Shown here: positions 16,476-24,254 of the stretch, piece after piece | Position numbering within the stretch: position 1 is the first letter of the stretch | Layout: each line of letters starts with the position of its first letter | Origin: TMED27 sp964350695 | GTDB lineage: Bacteria > Pseudomonadota > Alphaproteobacteria > Micavibrionales > Micavibrionaceae | DNA: 64,000 bases | Reading direction: 5' to 3' | NCBI GenBank assembly: GCA_964350695.1 | Contig: CAYGKM010000004.1 | Coordinates: 62,001-126,000 of the forward strand | Position numbers and translations under genes: made by a program | The notes under the pieces: model-generated | The model's input: the letters and a program-made list of their open reading frames with translations, nothing else | What the model was told of the DNA's origin: nothing | Databases searched by the model: none

Positions 16476-17429
16476 ATGCTGCGTGAACGTTTTATGCCCC
16501 CTTGTGAGAACCCTGCCCTTTTGGAAGTGCAGGAGGATGCCTACGATTCCTCCGGGGCTTACCGCGAAAAAGGCATAACCATTCTGGAAACGGCTTATGA
16601 CGGCAAGATAGACCCGATTTCTGGTGAAGATTTTAATGAAACAGGGCGGGATTGGGACCTCGATCATTACTACCCCAAATCAAAGGCCATCCTGCCGGCA
16701 AGTGAAAAAAACCCGATCCACAACAAAGCGCATTTTGAACGCCTTTGGGAGATGACATTCGGGCATCTGCCGGAGAATCTTCGCCCCGCGCCTGATCCGA
16801 ACATCGCGATCAATTTAAGATTCTGCGAGCGCAATGAAAATATCCGCAAAGGAACAAAAGTGCCTTCTGATCGGGATCTCATAAAATTCTGGCAAACCAA
16901 TTATCAAAATATTTTGCGTGCCGAAATCGAATTGATGGCGAAACTGGCGCTGGATAAATTCCAGCCCGGCCATTACGGCATCATGGATGAAGGCGCGATC
17001 AACCATTTTGGTGATAATGAACGCCAAGCCTATCATATTCACCGCGTATACGAAGCCGTTGGACTCGCCATCTCTCTGGCGGAAAAAACAGGTAAAACGA
17101 ATCAGGCGATTGCGGGCTTTATACTTGCCGACCACATGAGTTTTGTTCGCGCCGATCCGTCCTTCCCGCAAGGTGATGCCTTGCGCGAGGGCAAAATCAG
17201 GACCGCCCATGTCACCCTTCATGCGTTTGACCGCGATAAATCGCCGCGCGAATTTCAAGGATCGATTATCACGGTTGATGACGGCTTAAAAAGCTGGTTC
17301 AAACGCTTCGAGGCTTTTGCGCAGGATGCAATTCCGAGCCATCTTTCAAAGGCCCTCGCTGACATACGGACTCAAATGGCACATTCCCCTACTATCGGCG
17401 AGACACTTCAACCTCCGGCCGCCACTTAA
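16476..17429 (+). CDS. HNH-type nuclease-domain protein, unknown role
   Basis: 317 residues from the ATG at 16476 (a GTG at 16464 is possible). An HNH-like core is seen at about residues 45-130: SGEDFNETGRDWDLDHYYPKS, with D-x-D-H, then NKAHF and INLRFCERNENIRKGTKVP, the N-x-x-KG ending typical of HNH folds. The C-terminal 170 residues are helical with no recognised domain. It lies alone next to zur with a good promoter. It could be a restriction-type or DNA-repair nuclease, or a cell-envelope effector; I see no partner gene. Confidence 0.65.
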   Translation: MLRERFMPPCENPALLEVQEDAYDSSGAYREKGITILETAYDGKIDPISGEDFNETGRDWDLDHYYPKSKAILPASEKNPIHNKAHFERLWEMTFGHLPENLRPAPDPNIAINLRFCERNENIRKGTKVPSDRDLIKFWQTNYQNILRAEIELMAKLALDKFQPGHYGIMDEGAINHFGDNERQAYHIHRVYEAVGLAISLAEKTGKTNQAIAGFILADHMSFVRADPSFPQGDALREGKIRTAHVTLHAFDRDKSPREFQGSIITVDDGLKSWFKRFEAFAQDAIPSHLSKALADIRTQMAHSPTIGETLQPPAAT

Positions 17430-17563
17430 GCTCTTATCCCCCGCTAATGACAGTCTAATGTGCGCTGCACAACACAATCATATTGACGGAAAAATTCCAG
17501 CTATGATAATTACGCAATGTAGCCATGCACTGAGCAGGAGGCTTGCCCGAGGAGGCGATAAAA

Positions 17564-18016
17564 ATGAATAATAAAAATGATAAAGTAAATATCACCGTCT
17601 GGGCCGGATCGCCTGATGAGCTTGCTGAATTAAAAACAACCCTGTCCAAGAATTTTGGCGGAGCGACGTTTGGCCATGATAAAGTCGCGACATATGACAC
17701 GGCCGAAGAATTAGCGCGTAATTTTGGCACGGAATCATATTATAATGGCCCCAGAATTCGTCCGATTGACCAAGCCTCTGAAAACCCTAGCCGTCGTCAG
17801 CAGTTTTTAACAACGCTTGTTATTTCTTCTGAACAAGCCCAAATAATGGACCGCAGCGTTTCATCATCTCTTGATGCTTCAAGCATCGCGAAACTTTTTG
17901 CCTCTGCTCACTCAGATCAGCCTGCATCAGAAGGTCCGGGCTTGAGATTGGTTCAAGGAGGAGGCGCTCCCCGTCAGCCTGTTACCATACAAGAACAGAT
18001 CGCATCAAACGGCTAA
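17564..18016 (+). CDS. hypothetical protein
   Basis: 150 residues from the ATG at 17564, which has a strong GAGGAGG site (a TTG at 17543 would put the SD inside the gene). The N-terminal 60 residues look like a small alpha/beta fold (VNITVWAGSPDELAEL); the rest is serine-rich and disordered with a GLRLVQGGG tail. No family recognised. Followed by a bidirectional terminator. Confidence 0.55.
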   Translation: MNNKNDKVNITVWAGSPDELAELKTTLSKNFGGATFGHDKVATYDTAEELARNFGTESYYNGPRIRPIDQASENPSRRQQFLTTLVISSEQAQIMDRSVSSSLDASSIAKLFASAHSDQPASEGPGLRLVQGGGAPRQPVTIQEQIASNG

Positions 18017-18041
18017 ACTTTCTTTAAATCACCCAATAAAA

Positions 18042-18064
18042 AAACCCGCTTTAATCAGCGGGTT
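18042..18064. terminator. bidirectional terminator
   Basis: 9-bp perfect stem AAACCCGCT/AGCGGGTTT with a 5-base loop, flanked by A-run and T-run, between convergent genes. Confidence 0.9.
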
Positions 18065-18068
18065 TTTG

Positions 18069-18884
18069 TTATTCGAATCTGGGTAAATTTGTATCGTCAT
18101 AGGATATTTCAGTAGGCATTACCTTGTCTTCCGGCTCTTGTCCGAATGCGGGCGTACATTGCGAGAGAAAAGCGAGCATCAATCCACCGCCTGCCGCCGC
18201 ACGCCACCCCCATTTCTTTATAGCCCTAGAGCGGTTCTCCTTATAATTTGGGCCACCTCTATAAAAAATAATATAATCTGCGATTATATCTTCAATGGCA
18301 TCCTTTGCCGCGGCTTTGTCCATTATCTGCTTTTCACTAAATTGAGAGCGATGAGAATAAATATAGGTCGTTCCTGCATTTTGAGAGCTAGACCCAGCCT
18401 CAATAATTCTCTCACGCTGCTCTCTACAAATAGATATTTTATAGCTCTCATGTAAAGGGTAACTTGGTTCCTCTGTAAATTCTGGCCTGATCACCAAACC
18501 TTCATAAAACTTATCATATTCTAGGGAATTTATACTTTCAATGCCGAAAAATTCGGGTTTTTTATACAATCTAAGAAATATTTTAGGGTCTTTTGTTTTC
18601 AGTCCAAAGTCGCGTTGATCTAATTTTATTTCACCAAGAACAGAAAGTTCAGTTCGTAAACTACGAAGTATGTGTTTCAGATGGTGATCATAAAAATCTT
18701 CAATAGCCTGTGCTTTTTGCAAAGCAAGCGTTTGTTTTTCTGTTAACGGAGGGGGGCTAGAAGCTAGCTCTTCAGCTTCTTTTCTTGCGGCTGCTTCTAC
18801 CTCGTGGCGTCTAGCATTTTCTTGATTTGCTATTGCCTCTGCGGTGAGTTTCTCCGCAATGCGCTCTTTTAAAGATTTACTCAT
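18069..18884 (-). CDS. coiled-coil/membrane protein, unknown
   Basis: 271 residues from the ATG at 18884 (six residues shorter than the longest frame). An N-terminal Lys/Glu-rich coiled-coil-like helix (residues 1-60), a mixed middle with many Tyr/Phe, and a hydrophobic segment near residue 235-255 (WGWRAAAGGGLMLAFLSQCTPAF) followed by a short acidic tail. Topology: probably a large cytoplasmic N-terminus and a single C-terminal anchor. Locally AT-rich. No family recognised. Confidence 0.5.
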   Translation of the reverse strand: MSKSLKERIAEKLTAEAIANQENARRHEVEAAARKEAEELASSPPPLTEKQTLALQKAQAIEDFYDHHLKHILRSLRTELSVLGEIKLDQRDFGLKTKDPKIFLRLYKKPEFFGIESINSLEYDKFYEGLVIRPEFTEEPSYPLHESYKISICREQRERIIEAGSSSQNAGTTYIYSHRSQFSEKQIMDKAAAKDAIEDIIADYIIFYRGGPNYKENRSRAIKKWGWRAAAGGGLMLAFLSQCTPAFGQEPEDKVMPTEISYDDTNLPRFE

Positions 18885-18944
18885 AATATTCTTACTCCAC
18901 ACAATTTTTCATATTTATGTCAAAAAAATATGTGTTTAGTCAAG

Positions 18945-18975
18945 AAAAAAGCCCGCTATGAAACGGGCCTTTTTT
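18945..18975 (-). terminator. terminator of nrdA
   Basis: Stem AAAAAAGCCCG (18945-18955) with CGGGCCTTTTTT (18964-18975), one bulged C; reads out leftwards after the nrdA stop at 18995. Confidence 0.8.
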
Positions 18976-18994
18976 AAATTCTATCAATAGCGGC

Positions 18995-20818
18995 CTACTG
19001 ACACGCGAGGCATTCATCATATTTGTTGGCCTCGGCTTGCGCGGCGGCTTCGGCGTCCGCGCCGTCTTTCGCACGTTGCCATGAGGCGTTGCTCTCCGCG
19101 CGCTGCACGGATTTCGAGCGGCAGTAATACAAAGACTTCACGCCTTTCTTCCATGCCGCCCAGTGAACCGCATGAAGATCCGCTTTTTGCACATTCGCAG
19201 GCAAGAAGATATTCAGGCTCTGCGCTTGGCAAACATACTGGCTGCGGTCTCCGGCATGCTCAATCAACCATCTTTGGTCAATCTCAAACGCCGTTTTGAA
19301 CACGTCCTTTTCGTCTTGCGACAAGAAATCCAAATGCTGAACCGATCCTTCATTGGTGAATATAGAGCTCCATATCGCCTCTGTATTCTGGCCTTTTTCT
19401 TCCAGAATCTCGGTCAAATACTTGTTCTTCACAGGGAACGAACCGGATAAGGTCTTGTGCGTATAGGCATTCGCCGCATTCGGCTCGATGCCCGGGGACG
19501 CGCCGCCGCAAATAATCGAGATAGACGCCGTCGGGGCAATCGCCATTTTATTGGAGAACCGCTCCATGATCCCGTAATCCGCAGCATCAGGGCACGCGCC
19601 GCGCTCTTCCGCCAGCTTCACAGACGCATCATCGGCTTGACGGCGAATATGTTGGAACATCTTGCGGTTCCAAACCTTTGCCATCACGCTTTCCATCGGG
19701 ATCATCTTGGATTGCAAGAACCCGTGGAAGCCCATCACGCCCAACCCAACGCTGCGCTCGCGCATCGCGGCATATTTGGCGCGCTTCATGGAATCAGGCG
19801 CTTTATTGATGAAATCCGTCAAAACATTATCAAGAAAGCGCATAATGTCTTCAATGAATTGCGGGTGGTCTTTCCACTCATCATATTTCTCGAGGTTCAA
19901 AGAGGATAGGCAGCACACAGCCGTTCTGTCATTGCCCAGATGGTCTTTACCGGTCGGCAAAGTAATCTCAGAACATAGGTTAGACATTTTCACGTTCAAA
20001 CCCGCCATTTTGTGGTGCGCAGGAATTTGGTCATTCACGTGGTCAATATAAATGATATACGGTTCGCCCGTTTCAACGCGCGCAGTAATAAGGCGAATCC
20101 AGAGATCGCGCGCATTCACTTTATCAATCACCGCATTATCTTTCGGAGATTTCAGCGCATATTCTTCGTTATTCTCCACCGCTTGCATAAAGCGGTTATC
20201 AACCAAAACGCCGTGGTGAAGGTTCAGCGCCTTACGGTTCGGGTCTCCGCCTGTTGGGCGGCGAATTTCAATAAATTCTTCAATTTCGGGGTGCCAGATA
20301 GGCAAGTAAATCGCAGCACTTCCGCGACGAAGCGAGCCTTGGGAAATCGCGAGGGTCAAACTATCCATCACGCGGATGAAAGGCACGATTCCGCTTGTCT
20401 TACCGTTACGACCGACTTTTTCGCCAATAGAGCGAACATTCCCCCAGTAAGAGCCAATGCCGCCGCCCAAAGAGGCCAGCCACACATTTTCATTCCACAA
20501 AGATACAATATCTTCCAGAGAGTCATTGGTTTCGTTCAGGAAGCACGAAATCGGCAAACCGCGGCTTGTTCCGCCGTTTGAAAGAACAGGCGTCGAAGGC
20601 ATAAACCACAATTTCGACATATAATCATAAAGGCGCTGCGCATGCTCGCTGTCATCGCCATAATACATAGCAGGGCGCGCAAAAAGGTCTTGATAATCTT
20701 CTTCCGGCATCAAATACCGGTCAGTCAACGTTGCCTTTCCAAAAACAGTTAGATTTTCATCTCGGGACCGGTCGATTTGGACGCGGTTGCCCCTCTCCAT
20801 TTGCGCAACGTCAAACAT
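18995..20818 (-). CDS. nrdA: ribonucleoside-diphosphate reductase alpha subunit, no ATP-cone
   Basis: 607 residues. Catalytic subunit reducing NDPs with the NrdB radical. Catalytic residues seen: C92 (GLPISCFLNE), N280-C282-E284 (SNLCSEITLP), the C302/C303 region, PTASISIICGGASPGIEP and the C-terminal thioredoxin-fed pair CLAC. The protein starts directly in the catalytic region, so the N-terminal ATP-cone that gives dATP inhibition in E. coli NrdA (761 residues) is absent. SD TAGGAG. Transcribed alone, with two NrdR boxes upstream. Confidence 0.95.
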   Translation of the reverse strand: MFDVAQMERGNRVQIDRSRDENLTVFGKATLTDRYLMPEEDYQDLFARPAMYYGDDSEHAQRLYDYMSKLWFMPSTPVLSNGGTSRGLPISCFLNETNDSLEDIVSLWNENVWLASLGGGIGSYWGNVRSIGEKVGRNGKTSGIVPFIRVMDSLTLAISQGSLRRGSAAIYLPIWHPEIEEFIEIRRPTGGDPNRKALNLHHGVLVDNRFMQAVENNEEYALKSPKDNAVIDKVNARDLWIRLITARVETGEPYIIYIDHVNDQIPAHHKMAGLNVKMSNLCSEITLPTGKDHLGNDRTAVCCLSSLNLEKYDEWKDHPQFIEDIMRFLDNVLTDFINKAPDSMKRAKYAAMRERSVGLGVMGFHGFLQSKMIPMESVMAKVWNRKMFQHIRRQADDASVKLAEERGACPDAADYGIMERFSNKMAIAPTASISIICGGASPGIEPNAANAYTHKTLSGSFPVKNKYLTEILEEKGQNTEAIWSSIFTNEGSVQHLDFLSQDEKDVFKTAFEIDQRWLIEHAGDRSQYVCQAQSLNIFLPANVQKADLHAVHWAAWKKGVKSLYYCRSKSVQRAESNASWQRAKDGADAEAAAQAEANKYDECLACQ

Positions 20819-20892
20819 GAGCCTTACTCCTATATCTTTTTTTTATTGATCCCGGAAGGATACTTTTTATGGGGTGCGAACAGTGTGCGAAA

Positions 20893-20939
20893 ACACAATC
20901 TGTAGCGTTTGGTAAGAAATAAGCTACTATATCTCGTGG
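20893..20939 (-). promoter_or_regulatory. two NrdR boxes upstream of nrdA
   Basis: Box 1 at 20893-20908 (ACACAATCTGTAGCGT) matches the consensus at 13 of 16 positions; box 2 at 20924-20939 (CTACTATATCTCGTGG) at 11 of 16. Start-to-start distance is 31 bases, three helical turns. They lie 75-121 bases before the nrdA start in the 394-base nrdA-pyk divergent gap, which otherwise shows only AT-rich promoter-like sequence. Confidence 0.72.
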
Positions 20940-21212
20940 TATCCGTCCATATGAATATATTCCCAAGCTGCGCATCATCATTTTCAAAATCATTATATTT
21001 CAACAAATTAACAGGGATATCCCATGGCTTATACCCGTGAAAAAAAAGTGAAAAAAATCATTTAACCCCTTTTTGGTAATAAAATTACAAAACGCCCTAA
21101 CAAGATATGGGAACTTAACACGCAGATGTTTATGATATGTTCTCACTATAGCATCAAACGCTGTATATGCTATGATTCTTTTTTAAGCGCTTAATTTTAA
21201 AGGCAAAACTCT

Positions 21213-22667
21213 ATGCAATCTTCATCTTCACACTCTTCGCTCAAGAATCGCCCCAATAAAAGACAAACAAAGATTCTCGCCACCCTCGGCCCCGCCAGTA
21301 AAACAAAAGAACAAATCACCGCGCTTTTTGACGCGGGGGCCAATCTCTTCCGCTTGAACTTCAGCCACGGCAGCCATGACGATCACCGCGCTTCCGCCGC
21401 CATTATTCGCGAGATTGAAGGTGAAAAAGGCCGTCCCATCGCCATCGTTGCCGACCTTCAGGGGCCGAAACTTCGAATCGGCACATTCAAAGACGGCAAA
21501 GTGGAAATGGAGCGCGGCGATATGATCCGCTTTGATTCTGATCCCGCCCCCGGCGACAAAACCCGTGTCCATATGCCCCACCCTGAAATTATCGGCGCGC
21601 TGAAAAAAGACGGCCTGTTCTTCATTGATGACGGCAAGGTACGCTGCCGCGTCCGCGAAATCGGCAAAGACTATTTCGTGGCGGAAATTAGAGCAGGGGG
21701 AACGCTTTCAAATAAAAAAGGCTTCAACGTCCCCGAAACCTTTCTGCCTATCCCTGCTTTAACGGAAAAAGATAAGACCGACCTCGAAGCCGCGCTTGAA
21801 ATCGGCGCGGACTGGATCGCTCAAAGCTTCGTTCAAACCGCCGCCGATGTTCAAGAAGCCATCGCCCTGATTGACGGCAGAGCCGCCCTCATGGTGAAAC
21901 TCGAAAAACCCGCCGCGCTTGAAAACCTCGAATCCATCGTCGCGCTTGCCGACGGCGTGATGCTCGCGCGCGGCGATCTCGGCGTGGAAATCCCGCCCGA
22001 AGATGTTCCGTCTGTTCAAAAACGCGTTGTGCGTTACGTTCGCGCAGCAGGAAAGCCTGTGGTCGTTGCCACGCAAATGCTTGAATCCATGATCACCTCC
22101 TCGCGTCCCACCCGCGCCGAGGCCTCCGATGTCGCAACCGCCGTTTATGACGGCGCTGACGCCGTGATGCTCTCGGCTGAAACGGCCGCAGGAGAGCACC
22201 CCATACGCGCCGTCGACATGATGGATAAAATCTGCCGCCGCACCGAAAGCGACGATATTTATGGACAGTTCATGGACGATTCAAACCTCGAAACCCTCGG
22301 TGATCCGTCCGATGCCATCACCACCGCCGCCTATTATGTCTCTCAGGACGTTGAAGCCAAAGCCATCGTCACTTACACAATGTCCGGCTCAACCGCGCTG
22401 CGCATGTCCCGCCAGCGCCCAAGCGCCCCGATCTTATGCCTCACGCCCAACCAGAGCGTCGCCCGCCGCCTCAGCGCCGCTTATGGCGTTCACGCGGTGT
22501 ATGCCCCTGAAATTCAAGGGGAATTCACGGGTGCTGTTCCGCATGCAAGTCGCATTTTGCAGGAAGAAAACCTCGCCGCAAAAGGCGATCGCTTCGTAAT
22601 GACCGCCGGCGTACCTTTCGGTGTATCCGGAACAACAAATATTCTGCGCATCGCTGAAGTTGAATAA
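21213..22667 (+). CDS. pyk: pyruvate kinase
   Basis: 484 residues. Converts PEP and ADP to pyruvate and ATP, cytoplasmic. Blocks: KILATLGPAS and R-L-N-F-S-H-G near the N-terminus, M-V-K-L-E-K-P-A and GVMLARGDLGVEIP in the barrel, TQMLESMI and the signature S-R-P-T-R-A-E-A-S-D-V, and a C-terminal allosteric domain. It starts with a short polar extension (SSSSHSSLKNRPNKRQ). Divergent from nrdA; no obvious strong SD. Confidence 0.96.
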   Translation: MQSSSSHSSLKNRPNKRQTKILATLGPASKTKEQITALFDAGANLFRLNFSHGSHDDHRASAAIIREIEGEKGRPIAIVADLQGPKLRIGTFKDGKVEMERGDMIRFDSDPAPGDKTRVHMPHPEIIGALKKDGLFFIDDGKVRCRVREIGKDYFVAEIRAGGTLSNKKGFNVPETFLPIPALTEKDKTDLEAALEIGADWIAQSFVQTAADVQEAIALIDGRAALMVKLEKPAALENLESIVALADGVMLARGDLGVEIPPEDVPSVQKRVVRYVRAAGKPVVVATQMLESMITSSRPTRAEASDVATAVYDGADAVMLSAETAAGEHPIRAVDMMDKICRRTESDDIYGQFMDDSNLETLGDPSDAITTAAYYVSQDVEAKAIVTYTMSGSTALRMSRQRPSAPILCLTPNQSVARRLSAAYGVHAVYAPEIQGEFTGAVPHASRILQEENLAAKGDRFVMTAGVPFGVSGTTNILRIAEVE

Positions 22668-22723
22668 TTGACATAAGAAAAAACAATCTATACGGTCTTT
22701 CTTTTTTAAAGAAACACACCGTT

Positions 22724-23071
22724 ATGCGAACATATTATGATGAAAAGATAATTCAAAGAGGCGTAAACACCGCAACGCCTGCATTCATAGAATATGACCC
22801 CGCAGAGCGCTACCCTTGGTTCGTCGGCATATTGGTTGATGAAAATCTGGACAAAGGCGCATCTAGACATAGGCCATGCCAGGCTGTCGGCGCTTCGGAA
22901 AAAACTTTGCATGAAGCGATTTTCCAACTTCAAGGCCTTGAGAACGAAACCATAATCCCCAGAGGCATAACCACGGCGATAAGGGCAATGGCGCGGAGCA
23001 AAAAACTCTCAAGATTCATGGCCTCCATACCTTTGTCCGTAGACACCCCCAGTATCCCATCCGCCGAATAA
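22724..23071 (+). CDS. hypothetical protein
   Basis: 115 residues, start preceded by AAAGAAA. It contains EYDPAERYPWFVGILVDE, resembling small fold strands, and a basic helix ARSKKLSR. No signal peptide, no family recognised. Closes with a strong terminator 5 bases later; it may be cotranscribed with pyk (57-base gap). Confidence 0.45.
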   Translation: MRTYYDEKIIQRGVNTATPAFIEYDPAERYPWFVGILVDENLDKGASRHRPCQAVGASEKTLHEAIFQLQGLENETIIPRGITTAIRAMARSKKLSRFMASIPLSVDTPSIPSAE

Positions 23072-23075
23072 GAAA

Positions 23076-23101
23076 AACCGCGCTCTTTTATAAGCGCGGT
23101 T
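23076..23101 (+). terminator. rho-independent terminator
   Basis: Perfect 9-bp stem AACCGCGCT/AGCGCGGTT, 8-base loop, between the hypothetical gene (22724-23071) and the convergent protease gene. Confidence 0.85.
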
Positions 23102-23133
23102 ATAATACCCTAACCATTATATGTACCCTAGAT

Positions 23134-24063
23134 TTACTCGGCGCTCGCCAAGACTGTTCTGCTTGGAGCTTTGTGAAGCCACCATGCCTGACGATTAATC
23201 GAGAAAATCGGCTTATAGCGTGTGCCGCTTTCCGCATCGACCAGCGTTTTAATCTGATTATCCAAAATCACCGCGCCGTCTTCGGTGTAAACAACCAAAA
23301 CAGCGTGTGGAATATTCTTAACTTGGTCTTGAACAATCGCAATGCGCAGACGCTCTTCAGGAACGCCCAAAGCGCGCAGCGCAGTATATTTGGCAATCGC
23401 GAAATCTTCACAATCTCCGCCGCGTGTCAAAAACTCAACCGGCGTTGCCCAATAATCTGACTGCCCCCAGTTTTTCTGATCCACGATATAACGTGTCTTA
23501 TTCACCAGATTGTTAACTTGCGCGGCCATGTTCTTGATGGATCCGCCTTTGAATTTTTGTAAATCATTCTGCCACTCTTTCATAACTTTAACAGAGCTGG
23601 CTTCGTTAAGCTCACGATCAAAACGGTTGAACATCTGTGTCCATTTTGTGAACGCTTTCAAATCACCGGATCGCTTCTCGGAAGTGCCGTAAATCGCAGG
23701 ATACGCCGTCACGCGTGCAAATTCAGCAGACATGCTCGCAAGCTGGATCTTCGCAGGAACATCTTTAATTTGTCCTGCATGCGCCTTCTTCGGCGCGAAA
23801 CTTGAAAAAGATGTGAAGAACAAAAGACCCGTCGCAGTCGTGCGAAGCGCAGCCTGCTTAAACAAGATCATACCAAGATCTCTGCGGGTAATCGCAGCGC
23901 TTTCTATGAAAATCTGACCGAGAGGTTTTTGTGTTTCTTTTTGAAGCGCGAGCGCGGAAGACAGCTCGTCCTTATTGATAATGCCTCTTTTAAGAAGAAG
24001 ATCACCAAGCCTGGAATGCTCAAGGTGACTCTTCAAACTACGCAATATACCCTTGTTACTCAT
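23134..24063 (-). CDS. MshEN-type domain fused to a periplasmic transglutaminase-like (BTLCP/LapG-like) protease
   Basis: 309 residues. Residues 18-41 (RLGDLLLKRG... ending in Q) and 47-70 (PLGQIFIESAA... ending in Q) form two 24-residue L-G-x-x-L...Q motifs with a 5-residue spacer, the exact arrangement of MshEN/T2SSE_N c-di-GMP-binding domains. A hydrophobic segment follows (about 76-92), ending in an AHA-G signal-like site, then a BTLCP domain with C218 (GGDCEDFA), H253 (IPHAVLVVY) and D268 (VILDNQ). Predicted topology: cytoplasmic sensor, membrane anchor, periplasmic cysteine protease. LapG relatives cut adhesins; no LapA or LapD is in view. SD AAGGGG. Confidence 0.8.
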   Translation of the reverse strand: MSNKGILRSLKSHLEHSRLGDLLLKRGIINKDELSSALALQKETQKPLGQIFIESAAITRRDLGMILFKQAALRTTATGLLFFTSFSSFAPKKAHAGQIKDVPAKIQLASMSAEFARVTAYPAIYGTSEKRSGDLKAFTKWTQMFNRFDRELNEASSVKVMKEWQNDLQKFKGGSIKNMAAQVNNLVNKTRYIVDQKNWGQSDYWATPVEFLTRGGDCEDFAIAKYTALRALGVPEERLRIAIVQDQVKNIPHAVLVVYTEDGAVILDNQIKTLVDAESGTRYKPIFSINRQAWWLHKAPSRTVLASAE

Positions 24064-24254
24064 TCAAATCCCCTTATCGGCCGAAACCGACCTACTACCC
24101 TGTATTTTTATTATTTGTATAACCCTAGCCTTTATTCTACCGCGAAAATCCTTGAGGAAGTCTTAACATTATTGAAAATGCGATCTAATAAACGAAAATA
24201 TTTGTGAAATGCCTGATTTTCCGCTAAAACCAAGGCCTTAGATAAAGGATAAAA

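Noticed and set aside
23134..24063. Calling this gene simply LapG
   Set aside because: N-terminal fusion and absence of a LapD or adhesin gene nearby make orthology unproven.
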